29,708 nucleotides of DNA from JBOFLG01 sp051657745 (GCA_051657745.1 JBOFLG010000240.1:1-29708), one strand, 5' to 3'; shown: positions 7,398 through 15,822, counted from the stretch's first letter. The notes: generated by a model from the sequence alone, not told the origin. Numbers and translations: made by a program.

Positions 7398-9824
7398 TCA
7401 AGAGATCTCACGGGCCGGGGTCGGCACCGAACCCGGCCCCACCTCGAGTGCGGTCACCGCGGGGCCCGGCACCGGCTCTGGGGTGAGTTCGCCCTCGGGG
7501 TCGGCGTCGCCACCGATGGCGAGGTCTTTGCTCTTGGCATATGCGACGGCTGCGATGACGATCACCAGCGCAGCGCCGGCGATGCCGTACCGCACCGGCA
7601 CCGAGGCGTCCGGGCCGATGGAGAGCGTGATGATGGCAGGTGCGACCAGAACCGAGACAAGGTTCATCACCTTGATCAGCGGGTTGATCGACGGCCCTGC
7701 CGTGTCCTTGAACGGGTCACCGATCGTGTCGCCGATCACGGTGGCGGCGTGCGCGTCCGTTCCTTTGCCGCCGTGATGGCCGTCTTCGACGATCTTCTTC
7801 GCGTTATCCCACGCACCACCGGAGTTAGCCAGGAATACCGCCATCAATGCACCTGACCCGATCGCACCGGCGAGGAACCCGGCGAGCGCACCGATCCCGA
7901 GACCGAAGCCCACAGCCACCGGCATCAGCGCGGCGAGTAAGCCGGGTGTGGCCAACTCCCGCAACGAGTCCCGCGTGCAGATGTCGACGACTCGGCCGTA
8001 CTCGGGCTTCGCGGTGCCCTCCATGATGCCGGGGATCTCGCGGAACTGACGGCGCACCTCGACGACGATCGCGCCGGCCGCCCGGGTCACCGCGTTAATG
8101 GCCAGACCGGAGAAGAGGAACACGACCGCAGCACCCAGGATGAGGCCAACGAGCGTGGACGGCGTAGCGATGACGCCCTCGGCGTTCTGGACGAACTCCT
8201 GCGCACTCTGCAACTGTTCCTCGGTCAGCGCGCGCGGGTCAATCTTGTTGACCTCGCTCTGCCAGGCGTCGGTATAGGAGCCGAACAGCGCCGTCGCGGC
8301 GAGCACCGCGGTGGCGATGGCGATGCCCTTGGTGATGGCCTTGGTGGTGTTACCCACGGCGTCGAGTTCAGTCAGGATCTTCGCGCCCTCGGCATCGACA
8401 TCGCCGCTCATCTCGGCGATGCCTTGGGCGTTGTCGGATACCGGCCCGAAGGTGTCCATGGCCACGATGACCCCCACCGTGGTGAGCAGCCCACAGCCCG
8501 CGAGCGCCACGAGGAACAGCGACAGCGCCGTGACACCCCCGCCGAGCAGGAAAGCGAGATAGACCGCTCCGCCGATGATCGCCGCGGTGTACACGGCCGA
8601 CTCCAGGCCGACCCCGATGCCCGAGAGCACCACGGTCGCCGGGCCGGTCAGCGAGGTGCGGGCGACGTCCATGGTGGGGCGCTTGTCGGTGCCGGTGAAG
8701 TAGCCGGTGAGCCAGAGGATGACGCCGGCGAGCACGATACCGACGACCACCGCCAGCAGGGCCGCTGACCGCGGGTCGCCCGAGAGCGCCTGGATCTGGG
8801 CGTTGGCGGACCCGAGGTCGGCGTAACTGGACGGCAGGTAGAGGTATGCGGCGGCGCCGGACAGCACTGCCGAGATCGCAGCAGCGATGTAGAAGCCGCG
8901 GTTGATTGCGGTGAGAGCACTTTCCCCGGCTCGCGCCTTGGTGATGAAGACACCGATCAGCGCAGTGACCGCACCGATCGCGGGCACGAGCAGCGGGAAG
9001 ACCAAGCCGTACTCGCCGAATGCCACCGACCCGAGGATCAGGGCCGCGACCAGGGTGACCGCATAGGACTCGAAGAGGTCGGCGGCCATGCCCGCACAGT
9101 CGCCGACGTTGTCACCGACGTTGTCGGCGATGGTGGCCGCGTTCCGCGGGTCGTCTTCGGGGATGCCGGCCTCGATCTTGCCCACCAGGTCGGCGCCGAC
9201 ATCGGCTGCCTTGGTGAAGATGCCGCCACCGACCCGCATGAACATCGCGAGCAGCGCGGCGCCGAAGCCGAAGCCCTCGAGCACCTTGGGTGCGTCCCCC
9301 TCGTACAGCACCACGACGATCGAGGCGCCGAGCAGCCCCAGGCCGACGGTGGCCATCCCGACAACGCCCCCGGTGCGGAACGCAATTCGCATGCCGGCAT
9401 CGCGGCCGTTCTCGGTGCGCGCTGCGGCAGCCACCCGGACATTGGCCTTGACCGCCAAACTCATGCCGAGGTAGCCGATCGCAGCGGAGAACACCGCGCC
9501 CAGCACGAAGAACCCCGAACGGCCCCACCGCACGCCGACGTCATCCGCAGGGAGCAGGAGCAACAGACCGAAGACCAGCACGACGAAGATGCCGAGAGTC
9601 TTGAACTGGCGGGTGAGGAATGCCTGCGCGCCTTCTTCCACGGCAGCGCCGATCTCCTGCATCTTCGCGGTGCCTGGGTCGGCGGCGAGCACCTGTTGCC
9701 GGAACACCACGCCCATGACCAACGCGACCACCGCGATCACCGCGACGGTGATGACCAGGGTGAGATTCGTGCCGACGAGCTCAAGGGCGCTCGAGTCGGC
9801 GGCCGCACGTGCATACGAGGGCAT
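7398..9824 (-). CDS. hppA: Membrane-bound proton-translocating pyrophosphatase, K+-independent type
   Basis: This 808-residue integral membrane protein hydrolyses pyrophosphate and pumps protons out of the cytoplasm. The pyrophosphate-binding block is intact: FTKAADVGADLVGKIEAGIP and then DDPRNAATIADNVGDNVGDCAG, near residues 195-245. The C-terminal counterpart with DNAKK and DTIGDPFKDTAGPSINPLIK is also present. Near residue 491 the sequence reads GNTTKA; Lys at this place marks the K+-independent class, where K+-dependent enzymes have Ala. About 16 membrane segments are expected. The ATG at 9824 has a strong ribosome site AAGGAGG about 6 nt upstream. A TAGGGT -10-like box on the minus strand (9896-9901) lies about 70 nt upstream. 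The C-terminal ~35 residues are a polar, Pro/Glu-rich tail. Confidence 0.97.
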   Translation of the reverse strand: MPSYARAAADSSALELVGTNLTLVITVAVIAVVALVMGVVFRQQVLAADPGTAKMQEIGAAVEEGAQAFLTRQFKTLGIFVVLVFGLLLLLPADDVGVRWGRSGFFVLGAVFSAAIGYLGMSLAVKANVRVAAAARTENGRDAGMRIAFRTGGVVGMATVGLGLLGASIVVVLYEGDAPKVLEGFGFGAALLAMFMRVGGGIFTKAADVGADLVGKIEAGIPEDDPRNAATIADNVGDNVGDCAGMAADLFESYAVTLVAALILGSVAFGEYGLVFPLLVPAIGAVTALIGVFITKARAGESALTAINRGFYIAAAISAVLSGAAAYLYLPSSYADLGSANAQIQALSGDPRSAALLAVVVGIVLAGVILWLTGYFTGTDKRPTMDVARTSLTGPATVVLSGIGVGLESAVYTAAIIGGAVYLAFLLGGGVTALSLFLVALAGCGLLTTVGVIVAMDTFGPVSDNAQGIAEMSGDVDAEGAKILTELDAVGNTTKAITKGIAIATAVLAATALFGSYTDAWQSEVNKIDPRALTEEQLQSAQEFVQNAEGVIATPSTLVGLILGAAVVFLFSGLAINAVTRAAGAIVVEVRRQFREIPGIMEGTAKPEYGRVVDICTRDSLRELATPGLLAALMPVAVGFGLGIGALAGFLAGAIGSGALMAVFLANSGGAWDNAKKIVEDGHHGGKGTDAHAATVIGDTIGDPFKDTAGPSINPLIKVMNLVSVLVAPAIITLSIGPDASVPVRYGIAGAALVIVIAAVAYAKSKDLAIGGDADPEGELTPEPVPGPAVTALEVGPGSVPTPAREIS

Positions 9825-9973
9825 GCCATCCTCCTTGATGGTCTGGTGAGGCCCCTGGAGCGCAATGGCGCCGACGTCAGGGACGGACGCCCGGAACCCT
9901 ACCGGGACCAGGTGTGACGACGCTCACCGACCCGGCGTGAGCCCGCTCACCTGAAAGGTGACTGGGTCCGACC

Positions 9974-10312
9974 TCACGCGGCGAGTGCGTCGTCGAGCGA
10001 GCGGTGGATGCCGAAGACCTTGTCGAGGCCGGTGATCTGGAAGACCCGCAGGATACGGTCGGTAGAACACACCACGCGCAGCCAACCGGACTGGTGACGC
10101 ACCAGCTTGAGCCTCCCCACCAGCACCCCAAGCCCGGTGGAGTCGATGAACGTGACACCCTCGAGGTCGACCACAAGTCGCACTCGCCCCGTGGTGACCT
10201 CGGCATCGAGCGCCTGGCGCAGTTGGGCGGCAGTGGTGACGTCGACCTCTCCACCGACGGCGACGACACTGATGCCGCCATCCCGGTGGGACGTGGTGAC
10301 GGACAGCTCCAC
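9974..10312 (-). CDS. STAS domain protein, anti-sigma factor antagonist type
   Basis: This 112-residue single-domain protein resembles SpoIIAA/RsbV/BldG. It contains the phosphorylatable motif FIDSTGLGVLVG (Ser in the DS[ST]GL signature near residue 56), preceded by the strand VRLVVDLEGV. Such proteins bind an anti-sigma kinase when unphosphorylated and so free a sigma factor. No kinase or sigma gene lies nearby, so the partner must be elsewhere. The start is GTG 10312 with AGGAG 8 nt upstream (10321-10325 on the minus strand). A frame extending to 10957 runs antisense through the helicase and is rejected. In M. tuberculosis a STAS protein also sits next to the Rv3649 helicase region. It is divergent from the helicase. 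Confidence 0.9.
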   Translation of the reverse strand: MELSVTTSHRDGGISVVAVGGEVDVTTAAQLRQALDAEVTTGRVRLVVDLEGVTFIDSTGLGVLVGRLKLVRHQSGWLRVVCSTDRILRVFQITGLDKVFGIHRSLDDALAA

Positions 10313-10401
10313 GGGCTTCTCTCCTGATGTGTGGTCACGGCTGACAGCCTGAGGTTTCTCGCTGGTCAGGACACCTGGCCGGACGAGTCGGGTCGAGGGT
10401 T

Positions 10402-10417
10402 TACGGTAGCCGCCGTG
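10402..10417 (+). promoter_or_regulatory. -10 box of a leaderless helicase transcript
   Basis: TACGGT at 10402-10407 is followed after 7 nt by GTG 10415. This spacing puts the transcription start at the start codon. No clear -35 hexamer is visible. It argues for starting the helicase at 10415 and not at the earlier GTG 10331. Confidence 0.5.
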
Positions 10418-12739
10418 ACCTCTCCTGCACAGCAGGCGGCGGGTCCTGCGCGGCAGGTGGCAGATCCCGCACGACAGGTGGCGCGGATGACGGCCGGGCG
10501 GAGCTCGGAGGTGCTGCGTCATGTCGAGCAGGTGCCAGCGCGGGAGGCGCGCTTCGCACGCTGGCCCGACGACCTCGACCCGGCGCTGCTTTCGGCCCTG
10601 CTCGGCGCCGGCCTCGGCCGGCCGTGGTCGCATCAGCGCGAGGCGGTCGACCTCGCGCGAGCGGGAGAACATCTGGTGCTCGCGACCGGTACGGCATCCG
10701 GGAAGAGCCTCGGCTACCTGGTGCCACTCCTCGATGCGGCGCTCGCCGGCGCCGGCGCGGCATCCGGCCGCGGTGCCACCGCTCTCTACCTGTCGCCGTC
10801 CAAGGCACTCGCGGCCGACCAGTTGGCCCGCATCGACGCGCTCGCGGTGCCGGGTGTGCGCGCCGCAACCTACGACGGTGACACCCCACCCGACGAACGT
10901 CGGTGGGTTCGCGACCACGCACATGTCGTGCTCTCCAACCCCGACCTGCTGCACCACTCCTTATTGCCGGGGCACCGACGGTGGTCCCGGTTCCTTCGGG
11001 CGTTGCGCTACGTGGTGGTCGACGAGTGCCACGTCTACCGCGGCGTATTCGGTGCGCACGTCGCCGCGGTGATGCGGCGGTTGCGGCGGGTCACCACCCG
11101 CTACGGGTCGGTGCCGACGTTCGTGCTCGCGTCGGCGACGGTGAGCGAGCCGGCCGCCCATGCGAGCGCGCTTGTCGGGATGCCGGTCCGCGCGGTCACC
11201 GACGACGGGTCACCCCGCGGCCCAATGACCTTCGTGCTCTGGGAACCCGAAACCGGCGCCGACGGCACTCGGCGGTCGGCGACCACCGAGGCCGCCGACC
11301 TGCTCGCCGGCCTGGTGCTCGACAACGTCCAGACCGTGGCGTTCGCTCGCAGCCGGGCCGGCGCCGAGGCGCTCGCCACCCGCGCTGGACGAGTGATCGG
11401 CGAGCGCAACCCGGCGCTGACCGGAACAGTGGCCGCCTACCGCGGCGGCTATCTCCCGCAGGAACGCCGCGACGTCGAACGACGCCTTCGCAGCGGCGAA
11501 CTGCGCGGTCTGGCCGCGACGAACGCACTCGAGTTAGGCATCGACATCAGCGGGCTGGACGCGGTGCTGATGGCTGGCTGGCCAGGTCGGCGAGCCAGCC
11601 TATGGCAGCAAGCGGGACGGGCCGGACGGGCGGGCGGTGAGTCTCTCGCCGTGCTGGTGGCGGCCGATGACCCGCTCGACAGTTACCTGGTGCGCCATCC
11701 GGAGGCACTCTTCGGGGCACCTATCGAGGCCACCGTGGTCAACCCCGAGAACCGGCAGGTACTCGGGCCGCACCTTGCCGCCGCGGCGGCCGAGCTGCCG
11801 TTGACCGAGGCCGACCTCTCGACCTTTGGTGCGACAGCGGCCCCGCTCCTCGACACCCTGGTGGCGCGCGGCATCCTCCGCCGGCGGCCCACCGGGTGGT
11901 TCTGGGCGCGCGAGGACCGGCCGGCCGACCACCTGTCGCTGCGCGGCACCACCGACGTGGTGTCCGTGGTCGAGACCGGCACCGGACGAGTGGTGGGCAC
12001 CGTCGATGAGGCAGCGGCTCATGCGCAGGTGCATACCGGGGCGGTGCACCTGCACCAGGGCGAGGCGTGGGTGGTCACCGACCTTGACCTCCCGGGGCGA
12101 ACCGCCCAGGTGGTTCGCGGCGACCCGGGGTGGAGCACCGTGGCGGAGTCGGTGAGCGGGTTCGACCTGCTTGGCACCGCCTCGACCGTACAGCGAGGGT
12201 GCACCCAGGTGAGCTACGGCACGGTGCGGGTGCGGACCCGGGTGACCGGCTTCGTACGCCGGCTACCGACCGGGGAGATCGGCGGCCGGCACGCGCTGGA
12301 CCTGCCGGAGCGCGCACTCCTTACCCGCGCGGTGTGGTGGACGACAACGCCTGATGCACTGGCGGCGGCCCTGGTGTCAGCGGCCGACCTGCCAGGGGCC
12401 CTGCACGCAGCCGAACACGCCGCCATCGGGATGCTGCCTCTGGTGGCGACCTGCGACCGGTGGGACGTCGGAGGGGTGTCGACCACACTGCATCCCGACA
12501 CTGGCCTGCCGACCGTGCTGGTCTACGACGGCTACCCTGGCGGGGCTGGCTTCGCCGAGCGCGCCTCCACGATGTTCGTGACCTGGGTGCGCGCCACCCG
12601 CGACGCCGTAGCCGGATGCCGATGCGAGCGCGGGTGCCCGGCGTGTGTGCAGTCGCCGAAATGCGGCAATGGAAACGAGCCGCTCGACAAAGCGGGTGCG
12701 GTGACCGTGCTCGACCTCGCGCTCGGAGAAGCGAAATGA
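10415..12739 (+). CDS. DECH-box superfamily II helicase, Hrq1/SftH clade (helicase/secretion neighbourhood type)
   Basis: This 774-residue protein is an ATP-dependent DNA translocase/helicase. Walker A is ATGTASGKS (near residue 89), motif II is VVDECHVYRG (near 201), motif III is SATVS, and motif VI is QQAGRAGRAG. The C-terminal DUF1998-like region ends in a metal-binding cluster GCRCERGCPACVQSPKCG (four Cys in C-x-C-x3-C-x2-C, near 733-750). Biochemically studied relatives are Mycobacterium smegmatis SftH and yeast Hrq1, which move 3' to 5'. The family is commonly found beside Tad pilus genes, as here, though a functional link is unproven. I start at GTG 10415, 7 nt after a -10 box; GTG 10331 and ATG 10487 are alternatives. 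Many A/R/Q residues precede the conserved part. Confidence 0.93.
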   Translation: MTSPAQQAAGPARQVADPARQVARMTAGRSSEVLRHVEQVPAREARFARWPDDLDPALLSALLGAGLGRPWSHQREAVDLARAGEHLVLATGTASGKSLGYLVPLLDAALAGAGAASGRGATALYLSPSKALAADQLARIDALAVPGVRAATYDGDTPPDERRWVRDHAHVVLSNPDLLHHSLLPGHRRWSRFLRALRYVVVDECHVYRGVFGAHVAAVMRRLRRVTTRYGSVPTFVLASATVSEPAAHASALVGMPVRAVTDDGSPRGPMTFVLWEPETGADGTRRSATTEAADLLAGLVLDNVQTVAFARSRAGAEALATRAGRVIGERNPALTGTVAAYRGGYLPQERRDVERRLRSGELRGLAATNALELGIDISGLDAVLMAGWPGRRASLWQQAGRAGRAGGESLAVLVAADDPLDSYLVRHPEALFGAPIEATVVNPENRQVLGPHLAAAAAELPLTEADLSTFGATAAPLLDTLVARGILRRRPTGWFWAREDRPADHLSLRGTTDVVSVVETGTGRVVGTVDEAAAHAQVHTGAVHLHQGEAWVVTDLDLPGRTAQVVRGDPGWSTVAESVSGFDLLGTASTVQRGCTQVSYGTVRVRTRVTGFVRRLPTGEIGGRHALDLPERALLTRAVWWTTTPDALAAALVSAADLPGALHAAEHAAIGMLPLVATCDRWDVGGVSTTLHPDTGLPTVLVYDGYPGGAGFAERASTMFVTWVRATRDAVAGCRCERGCPACVQSPKCGNGNEPLDKAGAVTVLDLALGEAK

Positions 12740-12776
12740 CGCCCAGAGGTCGTCGCGTCACTGACCCGCCCGCGGG

Positions 12777-12792
12777 TAGGGTCCCGGCCATG
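12777..12792 (+). promoter_or_regulatory. -10 box of a leaderless transcript
   Basis: TAGGGT at 12777-12782 is followed after 7 nt by ATG 12790, the same geometry as for tetR and the sensor kinase. This supports independent transcription of the small membrane protein just after the helicase stop. Confidence 0.55.
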
Positions 12793-13275
12793 GTGCTCAT
12801 CGGAGTAGTCCTCGTTCTTCTTGCCCTGGTGGCCGGCGGGGTGCTGATTGTCGGCACGGCCCGAATCGGCGACACCGTCGACATCGACGTGCTCGGTACG
12901 ACGGTCAGCTTCCCGCCGCTGGTGCTCCTGATCACCGGGATGGTGGTGATCTCGGTGTTCTGGCTCGGCTGGGCCGTCCTCCGCAGCGGGCTGCGTCGCG
13001 TCAGACGGCGCCGCGCCGATGCCGCCGAGGCGGCCCGCGCCGCCGAGGCACGACGAGTGGCCGAGGAGCAGCGGTTGCGAAACGAAATCGCCGCCCGCGA
13101 CGCCGAACTCGCCGAGGAGCGCCGGCTGCGCTCGGAGGCCGAGCAGCGCTCGGGCGGGCCGGGCGGCGTCTCAGCGGCCGAGTCACCCGCAGCCCCGGAT
13201 GACGCTGGCTCCGGGTACCCGGAACTGCTGTCCACCCCGCCGCCGCCTCCTTCGCCGCCCACCGCTCGCCCCTGA
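12790..13275 (+). CDS. Small membrane protein with coiled coil (LapA-like topology)
   Basis: This 161-residue protein has two hydrophobic segments (about residues 2-24 and 40-63) joined by a short loop containing VDIDVLGTTVSFPP. Next come a cluster of Arg residues (RRVRRRR), an Ala/Glu/Arg-rich predicted coiled coil (about 72-118) and a Ser/Pro-rich tail ending in a run of prolines. The two-helix hairpin followed by a cytoplasmic coiled coil resembles LapA-domain (DUF1049) proteins, but I cannot assign a function. The ATG at 12790 is fixed by a TAGGGT box 7 nt upstream. An in-frame extension to 12460 overlaps the helicase and is rejected. It is convergent with the Tad genes across the tandem repeat. 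Confidence 0.8.
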   Translation: MVLIGVVLVLLALVAGGVLIVGTARIGDTVDIDVLGTTVSFPPLVLLITGMVVISVFWLGWAVLRSGLRRVRRRRADAAEAARAAEARRVAEEQRLRNEIAARDAELAEERRLRSEAEQRSGGPGGVSAAESPAAPDDAGSGYPELLSTPPPPPSPPTARP

Positions 13276-13310
13276 CCGGTCAGCGCATCCGCCCTGATTC
13301 GCATCCCGCG

Positions 13311-13475
13311 CACACCGACGCACACCGAGCGCGCACCCACGCACACCGAGCGCGCACCCACGCACACCGAGCGCGCACCCACGCACACCGAGCGCGCACC
13401 CACGCACACCGAGCGCGCACCGACGCACACCCACGCACACCCACGCACACCGACGCACACCCAGGCACACCGACG
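13311..13475. repeat. Tandem repeat array with 10-bp and 21-bp periods
   Basis: Five copies of the 21-bp unit CACACCGAGCGCGCACCCACG run from 13321 to 13425. They are flanked by 10-bp units of the form CACACCGACG/CACACCCACG: one at 13311 and five from 13426 to 13475. The 21-bp unit is itself a slightly diverged dimer of the 10-bp one. The array is contiguous, without spacers. It lies between two convergent genes, so no gene is interrupted. Slippage-driven copy-number change is expected. Confidence 0.9.
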
Positions 13476-13536
13476 GCGGCCCCTCACTACTCGGGTTTAC
13501 TCGTCGGCGGCGTTGCGCCGGGCCGGGCCTGTGCGT

Positions 13537-14013
13537 TCAGGGACTACGCGCCGCGGGAGGTGCCAGCCCGGCACGAGCCTGAGCACGCATGGTCGCGGGC
13601 AGCGGCAACCAGGAACCGACCCCACCACGTGGTGCGGTGACAGCGACCAGGACGCTGCCGTCACCCAGGGGGGTGCACGACTCGACCCGAGCACCGTTCG
13701 CCGTGGCGACGTCGACTGCGGCAGCACAATCGGCGGTTTCTCCGACCGCCAGCGGAGCGGCAGCCGCCAGCACCGCAAGGTCGGCCGCTACCCGAGCCAC
13801 ACGCCCGTCGCGCACCACCGCCGCCAGGATCAGCGCAACCACGGCGGTCAGCACCACCACGGCCAGCGCAGCCGAAGCGAGCACCGTGCCGGAGCCACGC
13901 TCCCTGGACAGCGACCCGAATCTGCGCTCCCGGGGACAGTGTTGTCGCTGACCAGCACCACCTCCGACGCCGGCCGGCCAGCCGCGCCGACCGCCGCGCT
14001 CGCGCCACATCAT
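13537..14013 (-). CDS. TadE/G-like pilus locus protein (Rv3654c type minor pseudopilin)
   Basis: This 158-residue protein starts with about 38 polar residues, then RERGSGTVLASAALAVVVLTAVVALI. That is a prepilin-like junction and a single hydrophobic helix, followed by an extracytoplasmic domain with two Cys residues (ETADCAAAVDVA, RVESCTPLG). This is the pattern of the helicase/secretion-neighbourhood TadE-like proteins. Unlike the two upstream pilins it lacks Glu at +5 of the supposed cleavage site. The start is ATG 14013, overlapping the previous gene's TGA; ATG 14010 directly after is equivalent. The long arginine-rich N-terminus is unusual and might mean a later start. It is the last gene of the Tad unit. 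Confidence 0.75.
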   Translation of the reverse strand: MMWRERGGRRGWPAGVGGGAGQRQHCPRERRFGSLSRERGSGTVLASAALAVVVLTAVVALILAAVVRDGRVARVAADLAVLAAAAPLAVGETADCAAAVDVATANGARVESCTPLGDGSVLVAVTAPRGGVGSWLPLPATMRAQARAGLAPPAARSP

Positions 14014-14363
14014 GGCAGTTCGAGGCGCGCGGTGGCCCGAGCGTGAGCCCGGGCCCCGGAGCCGAGCAGCGCGAGCACCGCCGGCACCGGGGCCTCGACT
14101 AGCACCGTGACCTGACCATCGCCTCTGACGACCGTGACCCGCGAGCCGTCGGGCACCCGGGATCCAGCCTGCTGACGAGCTGCTGGCTCGGAATCGCCCC
14201 GGGCCAGCTGCCGGGCCGCAGTTCCCGCGGCATCGACACATTGCACCTGGCGGATCCCGAGGTCAACGGCAGCGAGACACACCGCGAGCACGACAACGAC
14301 CGACGGGATGGCCACCGCCAGTTCCGCGGTAGCCATCCCGCGCTCGCGGCGTGCCGGCGTCAT
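14010..14363 (-). CDS. TadE-like pilus assembly protein
   Basis: This 117-residue protein begins RRERGMATAELAVAIPSVVVVLAVCLAAVDLG. The short basic leader, Gly before the cleavage point, Glu at +5 and hydrophobic helix are what TadE-class pseudopilins show. The rest is a small extracytoplasmic domain ending in ARATARLEL. The ATG at 14363 overlaps the TGA of the Flp-like pilin (ATGA), and its stop overlaps the next gene. TadE proteins are thought to be minor pilins or to help assembly of Tad pili. Confidence 0.85.
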   Translation of the reverse strand: MTPARRERGMATAELAVAIPSVVVVLAVCLAAVDLGIRQVQCVDAAGTAARQLARGDSEPAARQQAGSRVPDGSRVTVVRGDGQVTVLVEAPVPAVLALLGSGARAHARATARLELP

Positions 14364-14566
14364 GAACCAGTGCCGATGGCGCCGACGATGATGCCGCTCA
14401 ATGCCGACTTCACCGGGCCGGAGCGGACGATGGCGAGCAGGATCGCAGCAAAGGCCACCGCGGCCACGGTGCCCACGGCGTACTCGGCGGTCGTCATCCC
14501 TTCCTCACCGAGGGTGCGCACTCGGTGTGTCACCCGCCGAAGCTGGCCGGACAGTCGTCGGTTCAT
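14360..14566 (-). CDS. Flp-like major pilin candidate (DUF4244 family)
   Basis: This 68-residue protein reads GEEGMTTAEYAVGTVAAVAFAAILLAIV from residue 20. It has a prepilin peptidase site after Gly23 with Glu at +5 of the mature form, then one hydrophobic helix and a very short C-terminus. It matches the small actinobacterial DUF4244 proteins encoded in Tad loci, and is the best candidate for the structural pilin. ATG 14566 has GAGGAGGT about 7 nt upstream, the strongest ribosome site in the locus, as expected for an abundant product. A frame extending to 15322 is rejected. It leads its own transcription unit behind a 680-bp non-coding gap holding the CTGTGGA module. Confidence 0.85.
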   Translation of the reverse strand: MNRRLSGQLRRVTHRVRTLGEEGMTTAEYAVGTVAAVAFAAILLAIVRSGPVKSALSGIIVGAIGTGS

Positions 14567-14663
14567 GAGAAACCTCCTCAATGGTGGGCGCGTCGCTCGC
14601 ACCCGTTGACGACCACTCTCGGCCGCCGCCAGCCGAACCCGACAGCCCGACCGCCGCGGCGTA

Positions 14664-14708
14664 CCGGATCTGTGGACGACCACTGTTTCCGCCGCTCCCT
14701 GTGGAGGA
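14664..14708 (-). promoter_or_regulatory. CTGTGGA module copy B, upstream of the pilin unit
   Basis: The 18-mer at 14664-14681 (core CCGGATCTGTGGACG) matches copy A at 18563-18580 in 17 of 18 bases. A second box CCTGTGGA follows, with exactly 29 bp between the two TGTGGA starts (14671 and 14700), as in copy A. The module ends 97 nt upstream of the pilin ATG. Read on the minus strand the first box is TCGTCCACA, one mismatch from an actinobacterial DnaA box. Confidence 0.65.
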
Positions 14709-14747
14709 ACCAGGCCGTGCTGTCCAGCCTTGTCAGGACGGGCCCGT

Positions 14748-14799
14748 GGGCCTCGACCTCGGCGTGGCCCCGCGGGCCCCGACCTCGGCGTGGTCCGGT
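14748..14799. repeat. Two adjacent 26-bp direct repeats
   Basis: Units 14748-14773 and 14774-14799 agree in 22 of 26 positions, share the core CGACCTCGGCGTGG, and are followed by a partial third copy of about 10 bp. The 26-bp period is not a multiple of three, which argues against coding. Confidence 0.7.
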
Positions 14800-15246
14800 G
14801 GGCCCCGCCGTTGAGCGTGGCGGACCCGGGAGAGCGTGCCGTGCGTTCACGGTCAGTGGGGATGCCAGAAAGGGGGTCACGTAGCCCGGATTCCAGAGAT
14901 GTCAGGCGCGTCGAGATAGGCAGGACCCCGACGACGTTGGTGACCGTGGTCGGCAGCGGGAGAAGCGGGCGTGGGAGCAGGACGTCGCGAAGACGACGTC
15001 TGCCACCACCGTCCGGCGCCGACCGCCGGCCCAGTCGGCAGGCTCCTCCCATCGTCGCCGTCGTCGTCAATCCGGCCTGATAGTCGGCGAGTCGGGCGTT
15101 CAACCGGGCGGACGGCACACGCCAATTGACCGTGAACGGCGCACCGGCGTAACGGTTTACCGGTGACCGGGCACCCGGAAACGTCACCGGCAACGGCACC
15201 GGAGGCTTCGTCGTAATCGGGTCACCGGCGCAGGGATGTGAGGTGC

Positions 15247-15822
15247 TCAGGAACCCATGGCATTGACGAGCCGCAGCACGACCGGCGCCACCGTGGTCCC
15301 GACGAAGCCGGGGAGAAAACACAGCCCCAGAGGCAGCACAAGCAACACGCCAGCTCGGTGGGCCGCCGCATCGAGGCGGCGTGCCTCAGCGTCGCGCATC
15401 CGAGCCGCTGCTTCGGTCAGCAGACCAGCCGGGGCAGCGCCGGCCGAGATTGCCGCGTGCCAGGCAACCGCCGCCGCCGACCACCCTGGACCGACGTGGC
15501 CCCAGGCGACATCGGGCGCCTCGCCCCAGCGGTGAGCTGCGGCCACGACCGCCAGCTCGCGGCCGGCCGGCGTCGAGTCGACCTCAGCGACCGCTTCGAG
15601 ACACTCGATCGGGCCTGCGCCGCAGCGCAGCGTCGCGGCGAGCAAGCCGATGACGGAAGCGGCTTGGTCGACCGTGGCCGGACCGTCATCGACCGAGGGT
15701 GCCCAGGCGGCCCGAGGCGAGAGGGCGAGATCGGCTGCGGGCAGCGACCGGACCCGCTCGGGTAGCACGAGCGCCACGGCCACTATCAGGGCGAGCAGCA
15801 GCGCAGCCGACTCCGGCGTCAT
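15247..15822 (-). CDS. tadC: TadC-like inner-membrane pilus platform protein (GspF domain)
   Basis: This 191-residue protein has an N-terminal hydrophobic segment, a helical GspF/T2SF domain (GLLAATLRCGAGPIECLEAVAE and later AAARMRDAEARRLDAAAHRAG) and a C-terminal pair of membrane segments (VLLVLPLGLCFLPGFVGTTVAP). These are standard for the short actinobacterial TadC. With TadB it forms the membrane platform on which the TadA ATPase acts. ATG 15822 overlaps the TadB TGA (ATGA). It is the last gene of the first Tad unit. Confidence 0.88.
   Translation of the reverse strand: MTPESAALLLALIVAVALVLPERVRSLPAADLALSPRAAWAPSVDDGPATVDQAASVIGLLAATLRCGAGPIECLEAVAEVDSTPAGRELAVVAAAHRWGEAPDVAWGHVGPGWSAAAVAWHAAISAGAAPAGLLTEAAARMRDAEARRLDAAAHRAGVLLVLPLGLCFLPGFVGTTVAPVVLRLVNAMGS

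Larger units (their letters stand above)
14567..15246. other. 680-bp gap inside the Tad locus: no convincing gene
   Basis: Open frames exist on both strands, but none has an actinobacterial third-position pattern, a ribosome site or recognisable motifs. The gap holds the CTGTGGA module (14664-14708), a second copy of GACGACCACT (14608-14617 and 14675-14684), a 26-bp direct repeat (14748-14799), and a CCGGTGAC...GTCACCGG inverted repeat (15160-15190) that could end the tadC message. A long upstream control region for the pilin unit is the simplest reading. Confidence 0.6.

Noticed and set aside
9974..10957. 327-residue version of the STAS gene
   Set aside because: The extra 215 residues lie antisense to the helicase and lack family sequence; a good ribosome site precedes GTG 10312.
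13311..13475. CRISPR array
   Set aside because: The units are contiguous with no unique spacers, and no cas gene is present.
12321..13487. 388-residue minus-strand frame with a seven-residue repeat (Val-Cys-Val-Gly-Ala-Arg-Ser)
   Set aside because: The peptide repeat only reflects the 21-bp DNA repeat; the rest is antisense to the small membrane protein and helicase and has no coding pattern.
14360..15322. 320-residue extension of the pilin gene
   Set aside because: The pilin core and a strong ribosome site at ATG 14566 define a 68-residue product; upstream codons lack third-position G/C bias.
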